Source: Novosphingobium ginsenosidimutans
GTDB taxonomy: Bacteria; Pseudomonadota; Alphaproteobacteria; Sphingomonadales; Sphingomonadaceae
NCBI RefSeq assembly: GCF_007954425.1
Contig: NZ_CP042345.1
Location: forward strand, 1,982,001-2,046,000
Reading direction: 5' to 3'
DNA: 64,000 nucleotides
Shown: positions 49,607 to 59,135 of the stretch, one piece after another
Numbering within the stretch: position 1 is the first letter of the stretch
Layout of the letters: each line of letters begins with the position of its first letter
The notes under the pieces: model-generated
Told to the model about the DNA's origin: nothing
Databases searched by the model: none
What the model saw: only the letters and a program-made list of their open reading frames with translations
Made by a program: the position numbers and the translations under genes

Positions 49607-51058
49607 CTAAGCTGAGGCTGCGACTGACCCTACCTGCAATGAAATGACCTCTCCCGATTGAGCCTGCAGACGGTTCCAGATATCCAGCGCGGCGATTTTG
49701 TAGCCTTCGGCTAAAGTCGGGTAGTTGAAGCTGTTCTCGATGAAGTAGTCGAGTGTTCCGCCAAGATTCAGAACGGCTTGGCCGATGTGGATGAGCTCGC
49801 TGGCGCCTTCCCCAACAATGTGAACCCCAAGCAGTTTGCGCGTCGAGCGGTCGCAGATCATTTTGAGGATGCCGTAGTCCATTCCCATGATGTGACCACG
49901 TGAGGTCTCGCGGAAACGAGCGACACCGCATTCGTAGCTAAGCCCCTGCTTTCTGGCTTCCTCTTCAGACAGGCCGACACATGACATTTCGGGAACGGAA
50001 TAGACCCCATAAGGAGGGCTCTGGTCTTCTATCGAGGTGGGCCTGCCAAATGCATGGCAAGCCGCGGCCCGTCCCTGCTCAAGGGAGGTCGATGCAAGAC
50101 TTGGAAAGCCGATAACATCGCCGGCTGCGTAGATATGCGGCTGCACCGTCTGGAACGTCTTGCGATTGACCTCAAGCCGGCCACGCGCATCGGCGGTAAG
50201 GCCGGCGGCGGCCAGGTTGAGATGCTCGGTTGCGCCGACCCGTCCAACTGTGAACAGCACAAGCTCTCCAGAAACCATGCGTCCATCGGTTAGAACGCAG
50301 ACTGGGTCACCGTTGGCGGCAAACCGGATATTCTCGACGTCGCCGTTTAGGCGCAGCCCGATACCACGGTCGCGCATCAGGTGAACGAGATGATCGACCA
50401 CCTCGCGATCGAGAAATTCGAGCAGGCTGGGACGCGGGTCAATCAAGGTGACCGGAATATCGAGAACGCTGAAAATCGTTGCGTATTCTACTCCGATCAC
50501 GCCGCCGCCGACTACGACCAGGCTGCGCGGAAGCCGGGGATTGAGGATGAAGTCATCACTGTCGATGACGTTCTTGCCGTTGAACGGAATGTGCGCAGGG
50601 CGATGTGGCGCGGTGCCCACGGCGATGAGAATCTTGTCCGCTTCGATCCGCTCTTCGACCACATTTCCGGCCATTTCGCGTTCGACAACAAGCGAGTTTG
50701 GACTTTCGAAGCGGCCGCGACCCACGCAGACCGCGACGCCGTTGCGCGCAAACTGATGCTCGAGCACGGCAACTTCGTGATCAAAAGTCTTTGCCATGCG
50801 CACGGCGAGATCGTCTGACCCAATGTTCTCCTTGGCCCGAAAGCTGCGCCCATAAAAACCCCGCTCGCGCCAGCCGGAGAGATTGAGCGCTGTCTCGCGC
50901 AGGGTCTTCGATGGAATGGTTCCGGTGTGAACCGAAACGCCACCGACCTTGCTGCGATCATCAATAACGAGAACCGATTGACCAAGCTTCGCCGCTTGGA
51001 TCGCGGCGCGCCGCCCCGCCGGGCCGCTGCCCAGAACCACGAAATCATATCTAGCCAT
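49607..51058 (-). CDS. sthA: soluble pyridine nucleotide transhydrogenase
   Basis: A 483-residue flavoprotein. FAD motif VVLGSGPAGRRAAIQAAKLG, then VGGVSVHTGTIPSKTLRE, in which the redox cysteines of dihydrolipoamide dehydrogenase are absent, a mark of the Si-specific transhydrogenase. The NAD-binding motif is VVVGGGVIGVEYATIFSVL, AAGDVIGFPSLA follows, and the dimer domain ends the protein. It exchanges reducing equivalents between NADH and NADPH. It has no clear operon partner. Confidence 0.92.
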   Translation of the reverse strand: MARYDFVVLGSGPAGRRAAIQAAKLGQSVLVIDDRSKVGGVSVHTGTIPSKTLRETALNLSGWRERGFYGRSFRAKENIGSDDLAVRMAKTFDHEVAVLEHQFARNGVAVCVGRGRFESPNSLVVEREMAGNVVEERIEADKILIAVGTAPHRPAHIPFNGKNVIDSDDFILNPRLPRSLVVVGGGVIGVEYATIFSVLDIPVTLIDPRPSLLEFLDREVVDHLVHLMRDRGIGLRLNGDVENIRFAANGDPVCVLTDGRMVSGELVLFTVGRVGATEHLNLAAAGLTADARGRLEVNRKTFQTVQPHIYAAGDVIGFPSLASTSLEQGRAAACHAFGRPTSIEDQSPPYGVYSVPEMSCVGLSEEEARKQGLSYECGVARFRETSRGHIMGMDYGILKMICDRSTRKLLGVHIVGEGASELIHIGQAVLNLGGTLDYFIENSFNYPTLAEGYKIAALDIWNRLQAQSGEVISLQVGSVAASA

Positions 51059-51286
51059 CAGCGCATCCTCGATCTCTTAACCTTAAGAACGACGGATGCG
51101 GGAGATTCTGAAGCAATTAACTGAGAGAACAAGCAGCCTGAGCCTCACGCGCAAGGTCACCTGCCGCCTGGCGGTCAACTCTCCAACGTAACGGAGGGCG
51201 TGCAGCGGACGAGGTGTCCAGCCAATCCCGCTGGCTGTGCCGTGGCGCAGGTTGCGTCGCCCCTCAAACGCAGGGATTATGCGATC

Positions 51287-52522
51287 ATGAGCAATCGCCA
51301 ACTATTGACCGACTACTTCCTTCACGGCGTCGCCGCCGCCAGCCCACGGCTGACCCTGCCCGCTGTCCTGCCGACCGGTGCGCCGTGCGGGCGCACTCTG
51401 GTGCTGGGTTGCGGCAAGGCGGCCGCCGAGATGGCGCTGGTTGCGAGCGAATGCTTGGCGGGTCCCGTCACTGGCTGCGTCGTGACCCGCCACGGCCATA
51501 ATGTCGCAACGCCCCCTCCCGCCATCGAGATCATTGAGGCTCGCCATCCCGTGCCCGACGAACTCAGTCTGCGGGCTGGTACACGCTTGCTCGACCTTGC
51601 GGCTGAAGTCGGCCCAGATGACAGGGTCATCTTCCTTATCTCAGGTGGCGGCTCCTCGCTGCTTTGCGCGCCGGCCCACGGCATCGATTTCGAGCAGAAG
51701 CAGGCGATCGGCGAATGGCTCGTCCGCTCCGGCGTCGGGATCGAGCAGATCAATCTAGTCCGCCGGCATCTCTCACGCATCAAAGGTGGGCGGCTGGCCG
51801 CCGTTGCTGGCGCGCGCGGGGCAGAGCTGCTGACCTGTGTCGTCTCCGATGTCGCCGGGGATGATCCTGCCTTGGTCGCCTCTGGTCCAAGTATCGGTGC
51901 CGCTTTTGAACCGGAAGCGGCCATCGCCATCCTCCGGCAGGCAGGCTGGGATGTCAGCAGCGACCTGGCAGCAACGATCCGGGCCAACCGGCCACCGGCA
52001 GTTCCAACTCACCCGGTCCACACCTTGGCAACCAATGCCGATGCCTTGGCAGCGATCAGCAGACGGGCCAAGGAAGATGGCTGGAACGTGGTGGATCTCG
52101 GAGGTTCCTTGACCGGCCCAGCCGGCGCAATGGGCCGGGCGCACGCCGACATCGCCCGGGACCATGCTATGCTCCCGGGTCGGCACCTACTGCTGTCGGG
52201 CGGAGAACTCACCGTGCTGCGCGCCCGTCAGGACGGTCGCGGCGGCCCGAACCTGGAATACCTCGCCGGAGTGCTGTCGGGCCTTGATCGAACCGATCCA
52301 ATCGAGGCTCTTGCCGGCGACAGCGACGGGATTGACGGGACCGAAGACAATGCCGGGGGCTACCTGACCGCCGGCTGGGCAGACCACACAGCAGCTGAGC
52401 AGGCCCTGGCAAGCAACCGCACCTATGACCTGTTCGCTGCACTGGGCGGCCTCGTCAGAACCGGGCCGACCCGCACCAATGTCAACGACATCCGCATGAT
52501 CGCCGTGGAAGGCCACACGTGA
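51287..52522 (+). CDS. glycerate 2-kinase (DUF4147 family)
   Basis: A 411-residue protein with the glycerate-kinase/MOFRL layout: LVLGCGKAAAEMALVASE, VIFLISGGGSSLLCAPAHGIDF (phosphate-binding Gly loop), NLVRRHLSRIKGGRLAAVAG, DVAGDDPALVASGPS, and a C-terminal MOFRL domain (HLLLSGGELTVLRARQDGRGGPNLEY and DSDGIDGTEDNAGGYLT). It phosphorylates glycerate; formerly annotated as hydroxypyruvate reductase. ATG 51287 is chosen over upstream in-frame starts because family homology begins here. Confidence 0.9.
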   Translation: MSNRQLLTDYFLHGVAAASPRLTLPAVLPTGAPCGRTLVLGCGKAAAEMALVASECLAGPVTGCVVTRHGHNVATPPPAIEIIEARHPVPDELSLRAGTRLLDLAAEVGPDDRVIFLISGGGSSLLCAPAHGIDFEQKQAIGEWLVRSGVGIEQINLVRRHLSRIKGGRLAAVAGARGAELLTCVVSDVAGDDPALVASGPSIGAAFEPEAAIAILRQAGWDVSSDLAATIRANRPPAVPTHPVHTLATNADALAAISRRAKEDGWNVVDLGGSLTGPAGAMGRAHADIARDHAMLPGRHLLLSGGELTVLRARQDGRGGPNLEYLAGVLSGLDRTDPIEALAGDSDGIDGTEDNAGGYLTAGWADHTAAEQALASNRTYDLFAALGGLVRTGPTRTNVNDIRMIAVEGHT

Positions 52523-52803
52523 TCAGCACCGGATTTGACCTTCAGCCGAGAGCAAACCAGCGTTGCAATAATCGCAGCGGCTATAAGTTACCCAGCCATT
52601 GGCTCTAACTGTTCTAAAGGAACTCAGACTTTGCCTTAGTCGACGCGAACCCTGAACGAATATCCGGGCCGCGATCGCCGTTTTTCGCTGCCCCCAATTG
52701 ACCGCTTTGAAAGCCCGCGACACTAGTGTTGCGGTCCGGTCTGGACAATTGCGCAATAATCGCCTCCGGCTGCCAGGCAGAGGATTTGGCTGACAGGATA
52801 GTA

Positions 52804-54363
52804 ATGCAGGGTTTCAGTCTGACCCAGGCCATTCGCCGGGCAGTGGCAATCAGGCCTAATCAGGTCGCAGTGATCGACGCCGCGGCGCGCTTTAGCTGGC
52901 GGCAGTTCGCTGACCGGGTGGCGCATTTAGCAGCGGCCTTCATCGAACTGGGCGTGCAGCCGGGTGACCGGATCGTGCTGCTAGCCTTCAACAGCCACCG
53001 CTCACTCGAATGCTTCTATGCGGCGATGTGGGCCGGCGCAGTGATCGTGCCGCTCAATCACCGGCTGGGTCTGAGTGAGATCGTGGCGCAGACAAACGAT
53101 TGCTCGCCCAGCGCCGTGGTCCTCGGCTCAGACTTCGTCCACCTGGCTGATGCGCTTGGTAAAGGCCCAGAAGGGCAGACGCGGGCGCTGGTGCATAGCG
53201 CCGAAGGCCTAGCGCCCGACGGGTTCGCTGCCTTTGAGGAACTGATTGGCCGGCATGAACCAGTGCACGATGCTTGTCGCACCGGTGATGACCTAGCTTG
53301 CCTGCTCTATACCAGCGGCACGACCAGCGCGGCCAAAGGCGTAATGCTGAGCCACGCCAACTTTTGCGCCAACACCGCCAACGTCGTCCCCGAACTGGCG
53401 ATGGACGAGAACACAGTGCACCTGCACCACGGTCCGCTGTTCCATGTCGCCTCGGCGGCGCGGTTGTTTTCGACAACGCATGTTGCTGGAACGCACGTAT
53501 TCCTGCCGCGCTTCGTAGCCGCCGAGGTAATCGCTGAGATTGCCCGGACCAGGGTGACCCATGCCACCTTTGTGCCGACCATGTTCCGGATGATGCTGGA
53601 TGAGCCGATCATGCAGACCTCCGATCTTTCTAGCCTGCGCTATGTTTCTTATGGTTCAGCGGCCATGCCCGAGCCGCTGCTGCGCGAATTCATGGCGGCA
53701 CTCCCGGGTGTCCTCATGCTCCAGTCATATGGCATGACCGAGCTATCGCCGGTGGTGACGATCTTGGGCTGGCGGGATCACTTGCCTGAGGCGGCGGACA
53801 GCGGCCGGCTCCGCTCTGCCGGGCGCCCGGCGATGCTAGCCGAAGTCGCGGTGGTTGATGCAGAGGATCGTCCGGTACCCTGCGGAACGCATGGCGAAGT
53901 GGTCGCTCGGGGGCCGATGGTGATGCAGGGTTACTGGAACCGGCCGGACCTGACCGCAGACGCTCTGCGCAGCGGCTGGATGCACACCGGCGATATCGGC
54001 TTTCTCGACGAGGCCGGTTATTTGTACGTTGTCGACCGGCTAAAGGACATGATTATCACAGGCGGTGAGAACGTCTGGTCGCAAGAAGTTGAAAACGCGC
54101 TGGCTTCGCACCCAGCGGTTGCGCAGTGCGCGGTAATCGGTAAGCCTGACCCGCATTGGGGTGAGGCGGTCCATGCCGTGGTCAACCTGCGCGAAGGGAT
54201 GAGCGCTAGTGAAGAAGAGCTGATTGCCCACTGCCGGAGCCTGATCGCACACTACAAGTGCCCGCGCAGTGTTGACCTGCGTAACAAGCCGATGCCGCTG
54301 AGCGGGGCGAACAAGATCCTGAAGTCGGAGCTTCGGGCGGAATTGCTGGGCGAGGCTGGCTAA
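52804..54363 (+). CDS. acyl-CoA synthetase (AMP-binding enzyme)
   Basis: A 519-residue ANL-family ligase. AMP motif CLLYTSGTTSAAKGVMLSH, YGMTELSPVVT, GWMHTGDIGFLDEAGYLYVVDRLKDMIITGGENV, and the catalytic Lys in MPLSGANKILKSEL. It activates an acid as CoA thioester; the substrate is not visible from sequence. ATG 52804 has AGGA upstream. The 280 bases before it hold no gene but a direct repeat GCAATAATCGC (52564 and 52752). It is convergent with the next gene, sharing the stop region. Confidence 0.9.
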   Translation: MQGFSLTQAIRRAVAIRPNQVAVIDAAARFSWRQFADRVAHLAAAFIELGVQPGDRIVLLAFNSHRSLECFYAAMWAGAVIVPLNHRLGLSEIVAQTNDCSPSAVVLGSDFVHLADALGKGPEGQTRALVHSAEGLAPDGFAAFEELIGRHEPVHDACRTGDDLACLLYTSGTTSAAKGVMLSHANFCANTANVVPELAMDENTVHLHHGPLFHVASAARLFSTTHVAGTHVFLPRFVAAEVIAEIARTRVTHATFVPTMFRMMLDEPIMQTSDLSSLRYVSYGSAAMPEPLLREFMAALPGVLMLQSYGMTELSPVVTILGWRDHLPEAADSGRLRSAGRPAMLAEVAVVDAEDRPVPCGTHGEVVARGPMVMQGYWNRPDLTADALRSGWMHTGDIGFLDEAGYLYVVDRLKDMIITGGENVWSQEVENALASHPAVAQCAVIGKPDPHWGEAVHAVVNLREGMSASEEELIAHCRSLIAHYKCPRSVDLRNKPMPLSGANKILKSELRAELLGEAG

Positions 54364-55148
54364 CGGGCCTGCAACCAGCCGCGCGTTGCCGTTGCCACTG
54401 CTTTGGCGCGCTCACCCAGGGCTGGATACGTATCGCGCAGCGCTTTGGAACGCAGTTCAATGCTCAGCGGAATGCCAGCCGGAAGTGCGTGATAGAGCGC
54501 GCCGAGCGGCAGTCCACCTTCACCGCATTGCTCTCGTAGGTCGATGGCATCGGTGATGATCGCGTTGAAATCAGCTGGGTCGGGGCGTTCTGACAGTGCA
54601 TCGCAGAACTGAGCATAAGGCAGCAGTTCACGGGGCACCTGAGCGATGGCATCAATAGCGCTCCCGGATCGGTCGACATGGATCGGATCGATCAACAGCG
54701 CGCTCAGGGGATGGGCGACTGTACTAAGCACGTCCAACGCTATCGTCAGGTTCTTGACTTCGGTAAAGATCCCGAACTCCAGCGCGACGTGCATTCCGGG
54801 GCCCTCGGCATGTTCGCACAACGCGGCAAGCCGGGCGGCGGTGGCGCTCATGTCCGGATCGGAGGAGACACAGAGCACATTGCAGGCACCCAGTTCAGCG
54901 CCAATGTCGATACAGGCCTTGTGGGCCGACAGGTCGTCGCCCGGCTTGATCCAGATGACCTCGACATCGAGTAGCGGCAGCCCGGTATCGGCTAGCGCCG
55001 CCCTAGCTTCGCGCAGTAGGGCGTTGGTCCATTGCTCTGGCTCGATCCACAGCCCGGTCATGTCGAAGCCACCTTCTGCCGCCGCGCGGATCGTCTCGAC
55101 CGGGCCCGCGCCGGGGACGATACCGGCGGCGAAGGATATCGGGTTCAT
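54360..55148 (-). CDS. sugar phosphate isomerase/epimerase-like TIM barrel
   Basis: A 262-residue protein of the xylose isomerase-like AP_endonuc_2 group: ISFAAGIVPGAGPVETIRAAAEGGFDMTGLWIEPEQW, VEVIWIKPGDD, HVALEFGIFTEVKNL, LIDPIHVDRSG and a late GIPLSIELRSKALRDTYP with the metal-binding Glu. It probably isomerises or epimerises a small substrate in the same pathway as the neighbouring SDR. It overlaps the SDR by four bases. Confidence 0.85.
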   Translation of the reverse strand: MNPISFAAGIVPGAGPVETIRAAAEGGFDMTGLWIEPEQWTNALLREARAALADTGLPLLDVEVIWIKPGDDLSAHKACIDIGAELGACNVLCVSSDPDMSATAARLAALCEHAEGPGMHVALEFGIFTEVKNLTIALDVLSTVAHPLSALLIDPIHVDRSGSAIDAIAQVPRELLPYAQFCDALSERPDPADFNAIITDAIDLREQCGEGGLPLGALYHALPAGIPLSIELRSKALRDTYPALGERAKAVATATRGWLQAR

Positions 55149-55891
55149 ATTGAGCTGCCCCCGTCGACCTTGAACTCGGCGCCCGTAGTGAACCCGGCCT
55201 CGTCTGACGCGAGGTAGACCGCCATGGCCGCGATCTCTTCCGGCTTGCCGATCCGACCGATCGGATGAGTCCCGACCCAGCCGGCATAGACCTCATCCGG
55301 GTTGGGCACCTGGGCCAGCACCTTGTCGAGGATCGGGGTATGGATCACGCCCGGGTGGATTGAATTGCAGCGGATGTCATAGCCGCTAGTGGCGCAATGC
55401 ATGGCAACTGACTTGGTCAGCAGGGTTACCGCCGCCTTGGCCGCGTTGTACGCCGCCAGGCTCCCGTTGGCGCGCAGCCCAGCGAGCGAGGACATGTTTA
55501 TGATCGATCCGCCGCGCCCATGCGCCTTCATGTTGGCGACTGCATATTTGCAGCCCAGGAACACGCCGATCACATCAATATCGAGCTCGTGCCGGAACTG
55601 CTCGAGAGTCACGTCCTCAATCGAGCCATAGGTGGTGATCCCGGCATTGTTGATCAGCACGTCGATGCTGGCGGCATTGCCAAGGGCGCGCTGCCATTCC
55701 GCTTCCTGCGCAACGTCTAGGTGCACGAAGCTGGCCTGTTGACCCAGTTCGGCGGCCAGGGCATGCCCGCCCGTATCGTCGATATCAGCGATGATCACAG
55801 TCGCACCCTCTGCCACAAAGCGCCGGACCATGGCATTGCCCAGGCCGGATGAGCCCCCGGTGATTAGCGCCCTCTTGCCTTGCAATCGCAT
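55145..55891 (-). CDS. short-chain dehydrogenase/reductase (SDR)
   Basis: A 248-residue classical SDR. Cofactor motif ALITGGSSGLGNAMVRRFV, DVLINNAGIT, IINMSSLAG with the catalytic Ser, YNAAKAAV (YxxxK) and a C-terminal GFTTGAEFKVDGGSSI. IIADIDD after the second strand suggests NAD rather than NADP. ATG 55891 has AGGA upstream. It is transcribed with the TIM-barrel gene. Confidence 0.92.
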   Translation of the reverse strand: MRLQGKRALITGGSSGLGNAMVRRFVAEGATVIIADIDDTGGHALAAELGQQASFVHLDVAQEAEWQRALGNAASIDVLINNAGITTYGSIEDVTLEQFRHELDIDVIGVFLGCKYAVANMKAHGRGGSIINMSSLAGLRANGSLAAYNAAKAAVTLLTKSVAMHCATSGYDIRCNSIHPGVIHTPILDKVLAQVPNPDEVYAGWVGTHPIGRIGKPEEIAAMAVYLASDEAGFTTGAEFKVDGGSSI

Positions 55892-55910
55892 CGTCAATCC
55901 TTCTCGTGTG

Positions 55911-56393
55911 TCACCGGAACCAGAGGTGCGAAAGATCGGCCTCGCGCCGCCCGCCGCGCGGATAGGCAGAAAGATCCATGCTGTGCGTGGCAGGGCTATC
56001 GGAATCGATCACCACCTGGCGCCGAGCGATCTTCCATTCGCCGTTCCGACATTCGAACCGATCCAGATAGCGGCCAGTCACGAAAGCTCGCCCGCCATAG
56101 TCCTGCGCGTGAAAGGCGATGAAGTAGCTTTCGACATTGGCCTCTTCGCCCTGCCGTTCGATCAGTGCGTTAGTGATGTGATGGCCGCTGCTTTCCGGAG
56201 CCTTGTCCATCAACGGTACTAGATGTTCAGCAAATTCGCGGCCAGTGCCGTGAAAGGCGCCGTGGTTCTCGTCGGCATCCTCATGATAAGCACTGGCGAT
56301 CATATCGGCATCGCCACGATCGACCCCGCGGCAATAGCGATAAAGCGCGCGGCGGATGCCTGCTTCGGCGAAAAGGTCGGCAAGATCTATCAT
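55911..56393 (-). CDS. SnoaL/NTF2-like protein
   Basis: A 160-residue cone-fold protein. EAGIRRALYRYCRGVDRGDADMIASAYHEDADENHGAF and a late ESYFIAFHAQDYGGRAFVTGRYLDRFECRNGEWKIARRQVVIDS match SnoaL_4 proteins, which include dehydratases and hydroxylase small subunits. His and Asp in YHEDADENHG could act in catalysis. It precedes the SDR gene on the same strand, and a Rieske oxygenase gene lies divergent to it. Confidence 0.85.
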   Translation of the reverse strand: MIDLADLFAEAGIRRALYRYCRGVDRGDADMIASAYHEDADENHGAFHGTGREFAEHLVPLMDKAPESSGHHITNALIERQGEEANVESYFIAFHAQDYGGRAFVTGRYLDRFECRNGEWKIARRQVVIDSDSPATHSMDLSAYPRGGRREADLSHLWFR

Positions 56394-56563
56394 AATGACT
56401 TCAGGGTTAGTGCCCTGTCGAGCAACTCGCACCTCACCAAAATGCTGCCGCCCGCTAGCCAATTTGAGAGGACGGCAATTGACGCAGGTCAAGGCCACCG
56501 GCTGTGTGCTGCTTAGCTTGTCCTTGGGCACGGCTTGGCCGTCGCTGCGGGAGGAGGACGCAT

Positions 56564-58102
56564 ATGGTCGAAACCTTGACAGGGACCAACCGGTCCAAAG
56601 GGATCAGCTATGACGAGCTGCTAGACATGGACACCCATGCCGTGCCGCCCAAGCTGCGCGAGGATTGTCCGATGCCGCCGGGGCCGACGATCGTGAACCC
56701 CAGCATCTATTACTCACGCGACTTCTTCGACCTGGAGGTTGAGCGGCTGTGGAAGCGCGTCTGGCAAATGGCCTGCCACGAGGATGACATCCCAAACGTT
56801 GGCGATAGCCACGTCTATGACATCGCCAACCTCTCCTACATCGTCGTCCGCACCGGGCCGGATGAGATCAAGGCCTTTCCGAATGCCTGCCTCCACCGCG
56901 GCCGACAACTGTTGACCGAGGACGCGCGGCATCTCAAGGAATTCCGTTGCCCATTCCACGGCTGGGGCTGGAAGATCGACGGCACGTTAAAGGAAGTGCC
57001 GTGCCAGTGGGACTTTCCCTCAGTCAGCGAAAAGACCCACAGTCTGCCGCCGGTGCGGGTTGGCCGCTGGGGCGGCTTCGTGTTCATCAACCCGGATGAC
57101 AAGGCCGAACCCTTCGAGCAATTCCTCGGCGATATCGATCGCCATTTCGAGCCGATCCCGTTCGAGCGACGCTACAAGGCTGTTCATGTCGCCAAGAAGC
57201 TGCGCTGCAACTGGAAGGTGGCGCAGGAAGCCTTCATGGAGGCCTATCACGTGGTGGCGACCCATCCGACGCTGCTTGACACGATGGGCGATGCCAATTC
57301 GAAGTATGACGTGTTTGGCAACATGTCGCGGGCGATCTCGCCCAACGGCCTGCTGAGTCCGCACGTCAATCCCGCGCTGGTGGCCGAGCCACTGCAAGGT
57401 GCCAAAACCTATGCCCGCGTCCGCCACGCGCTATCGGGCAATGTCTATGAACGGCTAAGCGAGGACCGGGTACGGGTGACCGCCCGCGATGGCCGGAGCG
57501 GGATTTTCGATCACCAGGCCCATCACCTCGAAGGCGAGTTGGACCATGCCGATATCCAGCTATGCGACTGGGTCGGCGGGCGGCTACCCGATGGCTGGGA
57601 GGAAGAACCCGATCCCACCACCAGCGGCCCGATCCCCGAACGCCGCAAGGCCATGGCCCAGGCCGCGCGCGAGAAATGGCGCGAAGTACTGGGTGACGAG
57701 GTTGATCAGGTCAGCGATGCCGAATTCGTCGACACGATCTATTACAACCTGTTTCCCAACATCAGCCCGTGGGGTTGCTTCAACCCGATATTCTACCGGT
57801 TCCGCCCGCACGGCGACAACCCGGAGGAGTGCATCCACGAGATCATGTTCATGCTGCCCGTCGCCAAGGGTGAGCCGCGCCCGGCCCCGGCGAAGGTCCA
57901 CTGGCTCGACTTCGACGATGACTATTGCGACGCGCCCGAGCTTGGCATGTTGGCCAAGGTCTTCAACCAGGACGTGGTCAACCTGCCGCACGTCCAGAAA
58001 GGCATGAAGTCGATCAAGTCGCAGGAAATCGTCTTTGCCAACTATGGTGAGACCAAGATCCGGCACTTTCACCAGCGATTGAAGGCATTCTTGGGATCAT
58101 AG
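56564..58102 (+). CDS. Rieske ring-hydroxylating oxygenase alpha subunit
   Basis: A 512-residue protein. Rieske centre CLHRGRQLLTEDARHLKEFRCPFHGWGWKIDG (Cys-His 17-18 Cys-His) and, in the catalytic domain, EAFMEAYHVVATHP with the two His that bind mononuclear iron. No beta subunit, ferredoxin or reductase is adjacent, so electrons must come from elsewhere. It probably acts on an aromatic or steroid-like substrate. ATG 56564 follows GGAGGAGG. Confidence 0.92.
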   Translation: MVETLTGTNRSKGISYDELLDMDTHAVPPKLREDCPMPPGPTIVNPSIYYSRDFFDLEVERLWKRVWQMACHEDDIPNVGDSHVYDIANLSYIVVRTGPDEIKAFPNACLHRGRQLLTEDARHLKEFRCPFHGWGWKIDGTLKEVPCQWDFPSVSEKTHSLPPVRVGRWGGFVFINPDDKAEPFEQFLGDIDRHFEPIPFERRYKAVHVAKKLRCNWKVAQEAFMEAYHVVATHPTLLDTMGDANSKYDVFGNMSRAISPNGLLSPHVNPALVAEPLQGAKTYARVRHALSGNVYERLSEDRVRVTARDGRSGIFDHQAHHLEGELDHADIQLCDWVGGRLPDGWEEEPDPTTSGPIPERRKAMAQAAREKWREVLGDEVDQVSDAEFVDTIYYNLFPNISPWGCFNPIFYRFRPHGDNPEECIHEIMFMLPVAKGEPRPAPAKVHWLDFDDDYCDAPELGMLAKVFNQDVVNLPHVQKGMKSIKSQEIVFANYGETKIRHFHQRLKAFLGS

Positions 58103-59086
58103 CCGCTCGCGCGCCTGCCGGACCAGGTGTTCCGGCGGGCGCGGCGGATCAAAGTCGGTCCGGCGCCAGATCGGGTCGACCGGCTCTTCGGGATTGGGCA
58201 GGGCGAACTTCAGGTAGCCGAAATAGGTGGCGATCTGGCGCTCAGCATTGTCGAGGATCGCGGTGCGGCCGTGCATGAAGCGGGTGTTGTCCAGCATCAG
58301 TACATCACCTTGCCGCCACTTCACGGCGAGGGTCAGAGTGTCGCCGATCTGCCGGATCGTCTCCAGCCATTCGTCAGGCACCGGCGTGAAATCATCGAAC
58401 AGCGGAAAGCCCTGGCGCTTGTTGTTGAAACGGGCGAACAGCAGGAAATTGCCGAAAGCAAGCTCATCGGCAAACATCGGCTTGTGCAGCGCGGGCCGCG
58501 AAAACAGGCGGGCGATCCGGCCATCGTGCAGCCGCATGAACTGATAGGGGCAGCCTTCTGGGGGATTGCGCAGCTGGTCGTCATTCGGCTCGGCCGTCCC
58601 CAGCCAGTATTCGAGCAGGGTGGGCCAGGTGGACATCGGATAGACCAGCCGCCGTCCTTCCAGACCGCGCCGGATCTCTTCGGGCAGGGCCTTTACCAGG
58701 GCAACGCCGTCACACAGCGTTGTCCGGCCACCTTCGGTTGGCGCGGAAAGACAGCCGAACATGGCAAGATCCGGCTTCCACGGTTCGCGCGACAGTTCGG
58801 GGTGCAGCGAAAAGGCGTTGGTGCCGCCATCAACCGCGTAGATTGCCTTGCCGGGATCGAGCAGTTCGCGCCCCGGGCTCTCGTTCACGACCGAGGTGCT
58901 GCACATCCTGCGCGCCAGGCCATGGAACTGATCGAGCGTTGCGCCGAACCCGCTAAACAGCAGCGCGCCGTGCGCTTTGTAGTGCGCAATGATCGCTTCC
59001 TCATCGACCTCCAACAGACTGGTCTCGCCTGTGGGTTCGATGATTGTCAGTGGGCGGCCGGGCGCGGGCGGGAGAATTCTGGCCAT
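58097..59086 (-). CDS. TauD/TfdA family Fe(II)/2-oxoglutarate dioxygenase
   Basis: A 329-residue protein with the TauD fold: HGALLFSGFGATLDQFHGLA, FSLHPELSREPWKPDLAMFGCLSAPTEGG (HxE/D-like metal site, here HPE) and a distal LMLDNTRFMHGRTAILD with the second His and following Arg. It should oxidise a small organic acid or amine using 2-oxoglutarate. Convergent with the Rieske gene (6-base overlap at stops). ATG 59086 is chosen. Confidence 0.87.
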   Translation of the reverse strand: MARILPPAPGRPLTIIEPTGETSLLEVDEEAIIAHYKAHGALLFSGFGATLDQFHGLARRMCSTSVVNESPGRELLDPGKAIYAVDGGTNAFSLHPELSREPWKPDLAMFGCLSAPTEGGRTTLCDGVALVKALPEEIRRGLEGRRLVYPMSTWPTLLEYWLGTAEPNDDQLRNPPEGCPYQFMRLHDGRIARLFSRPALHKPMFADELAFGNFLLFARFNNKRQGFPLFDDFTPVPDEWLETIRQIGDTLTLAVKWRQGDVLMLDNTRFMHGRTAILDNAERQIATYFGYLKFALPNPEEPVDPIWRRTDFDPPRPPEHLVRQARERL

Positions 59087-59135
59087 TGCATGGCGGCGAT
59101 AGCGCAAGCGGCAGGGCCGCGCTATAGCCCGCGCC

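Noticed and set aside
49276..49647. Plus-strand frame between DUF3489 and sthA
   Set aside because: No ribosome binding site, no recognisable motif, and it overlaps sthA antisense; likely chance.
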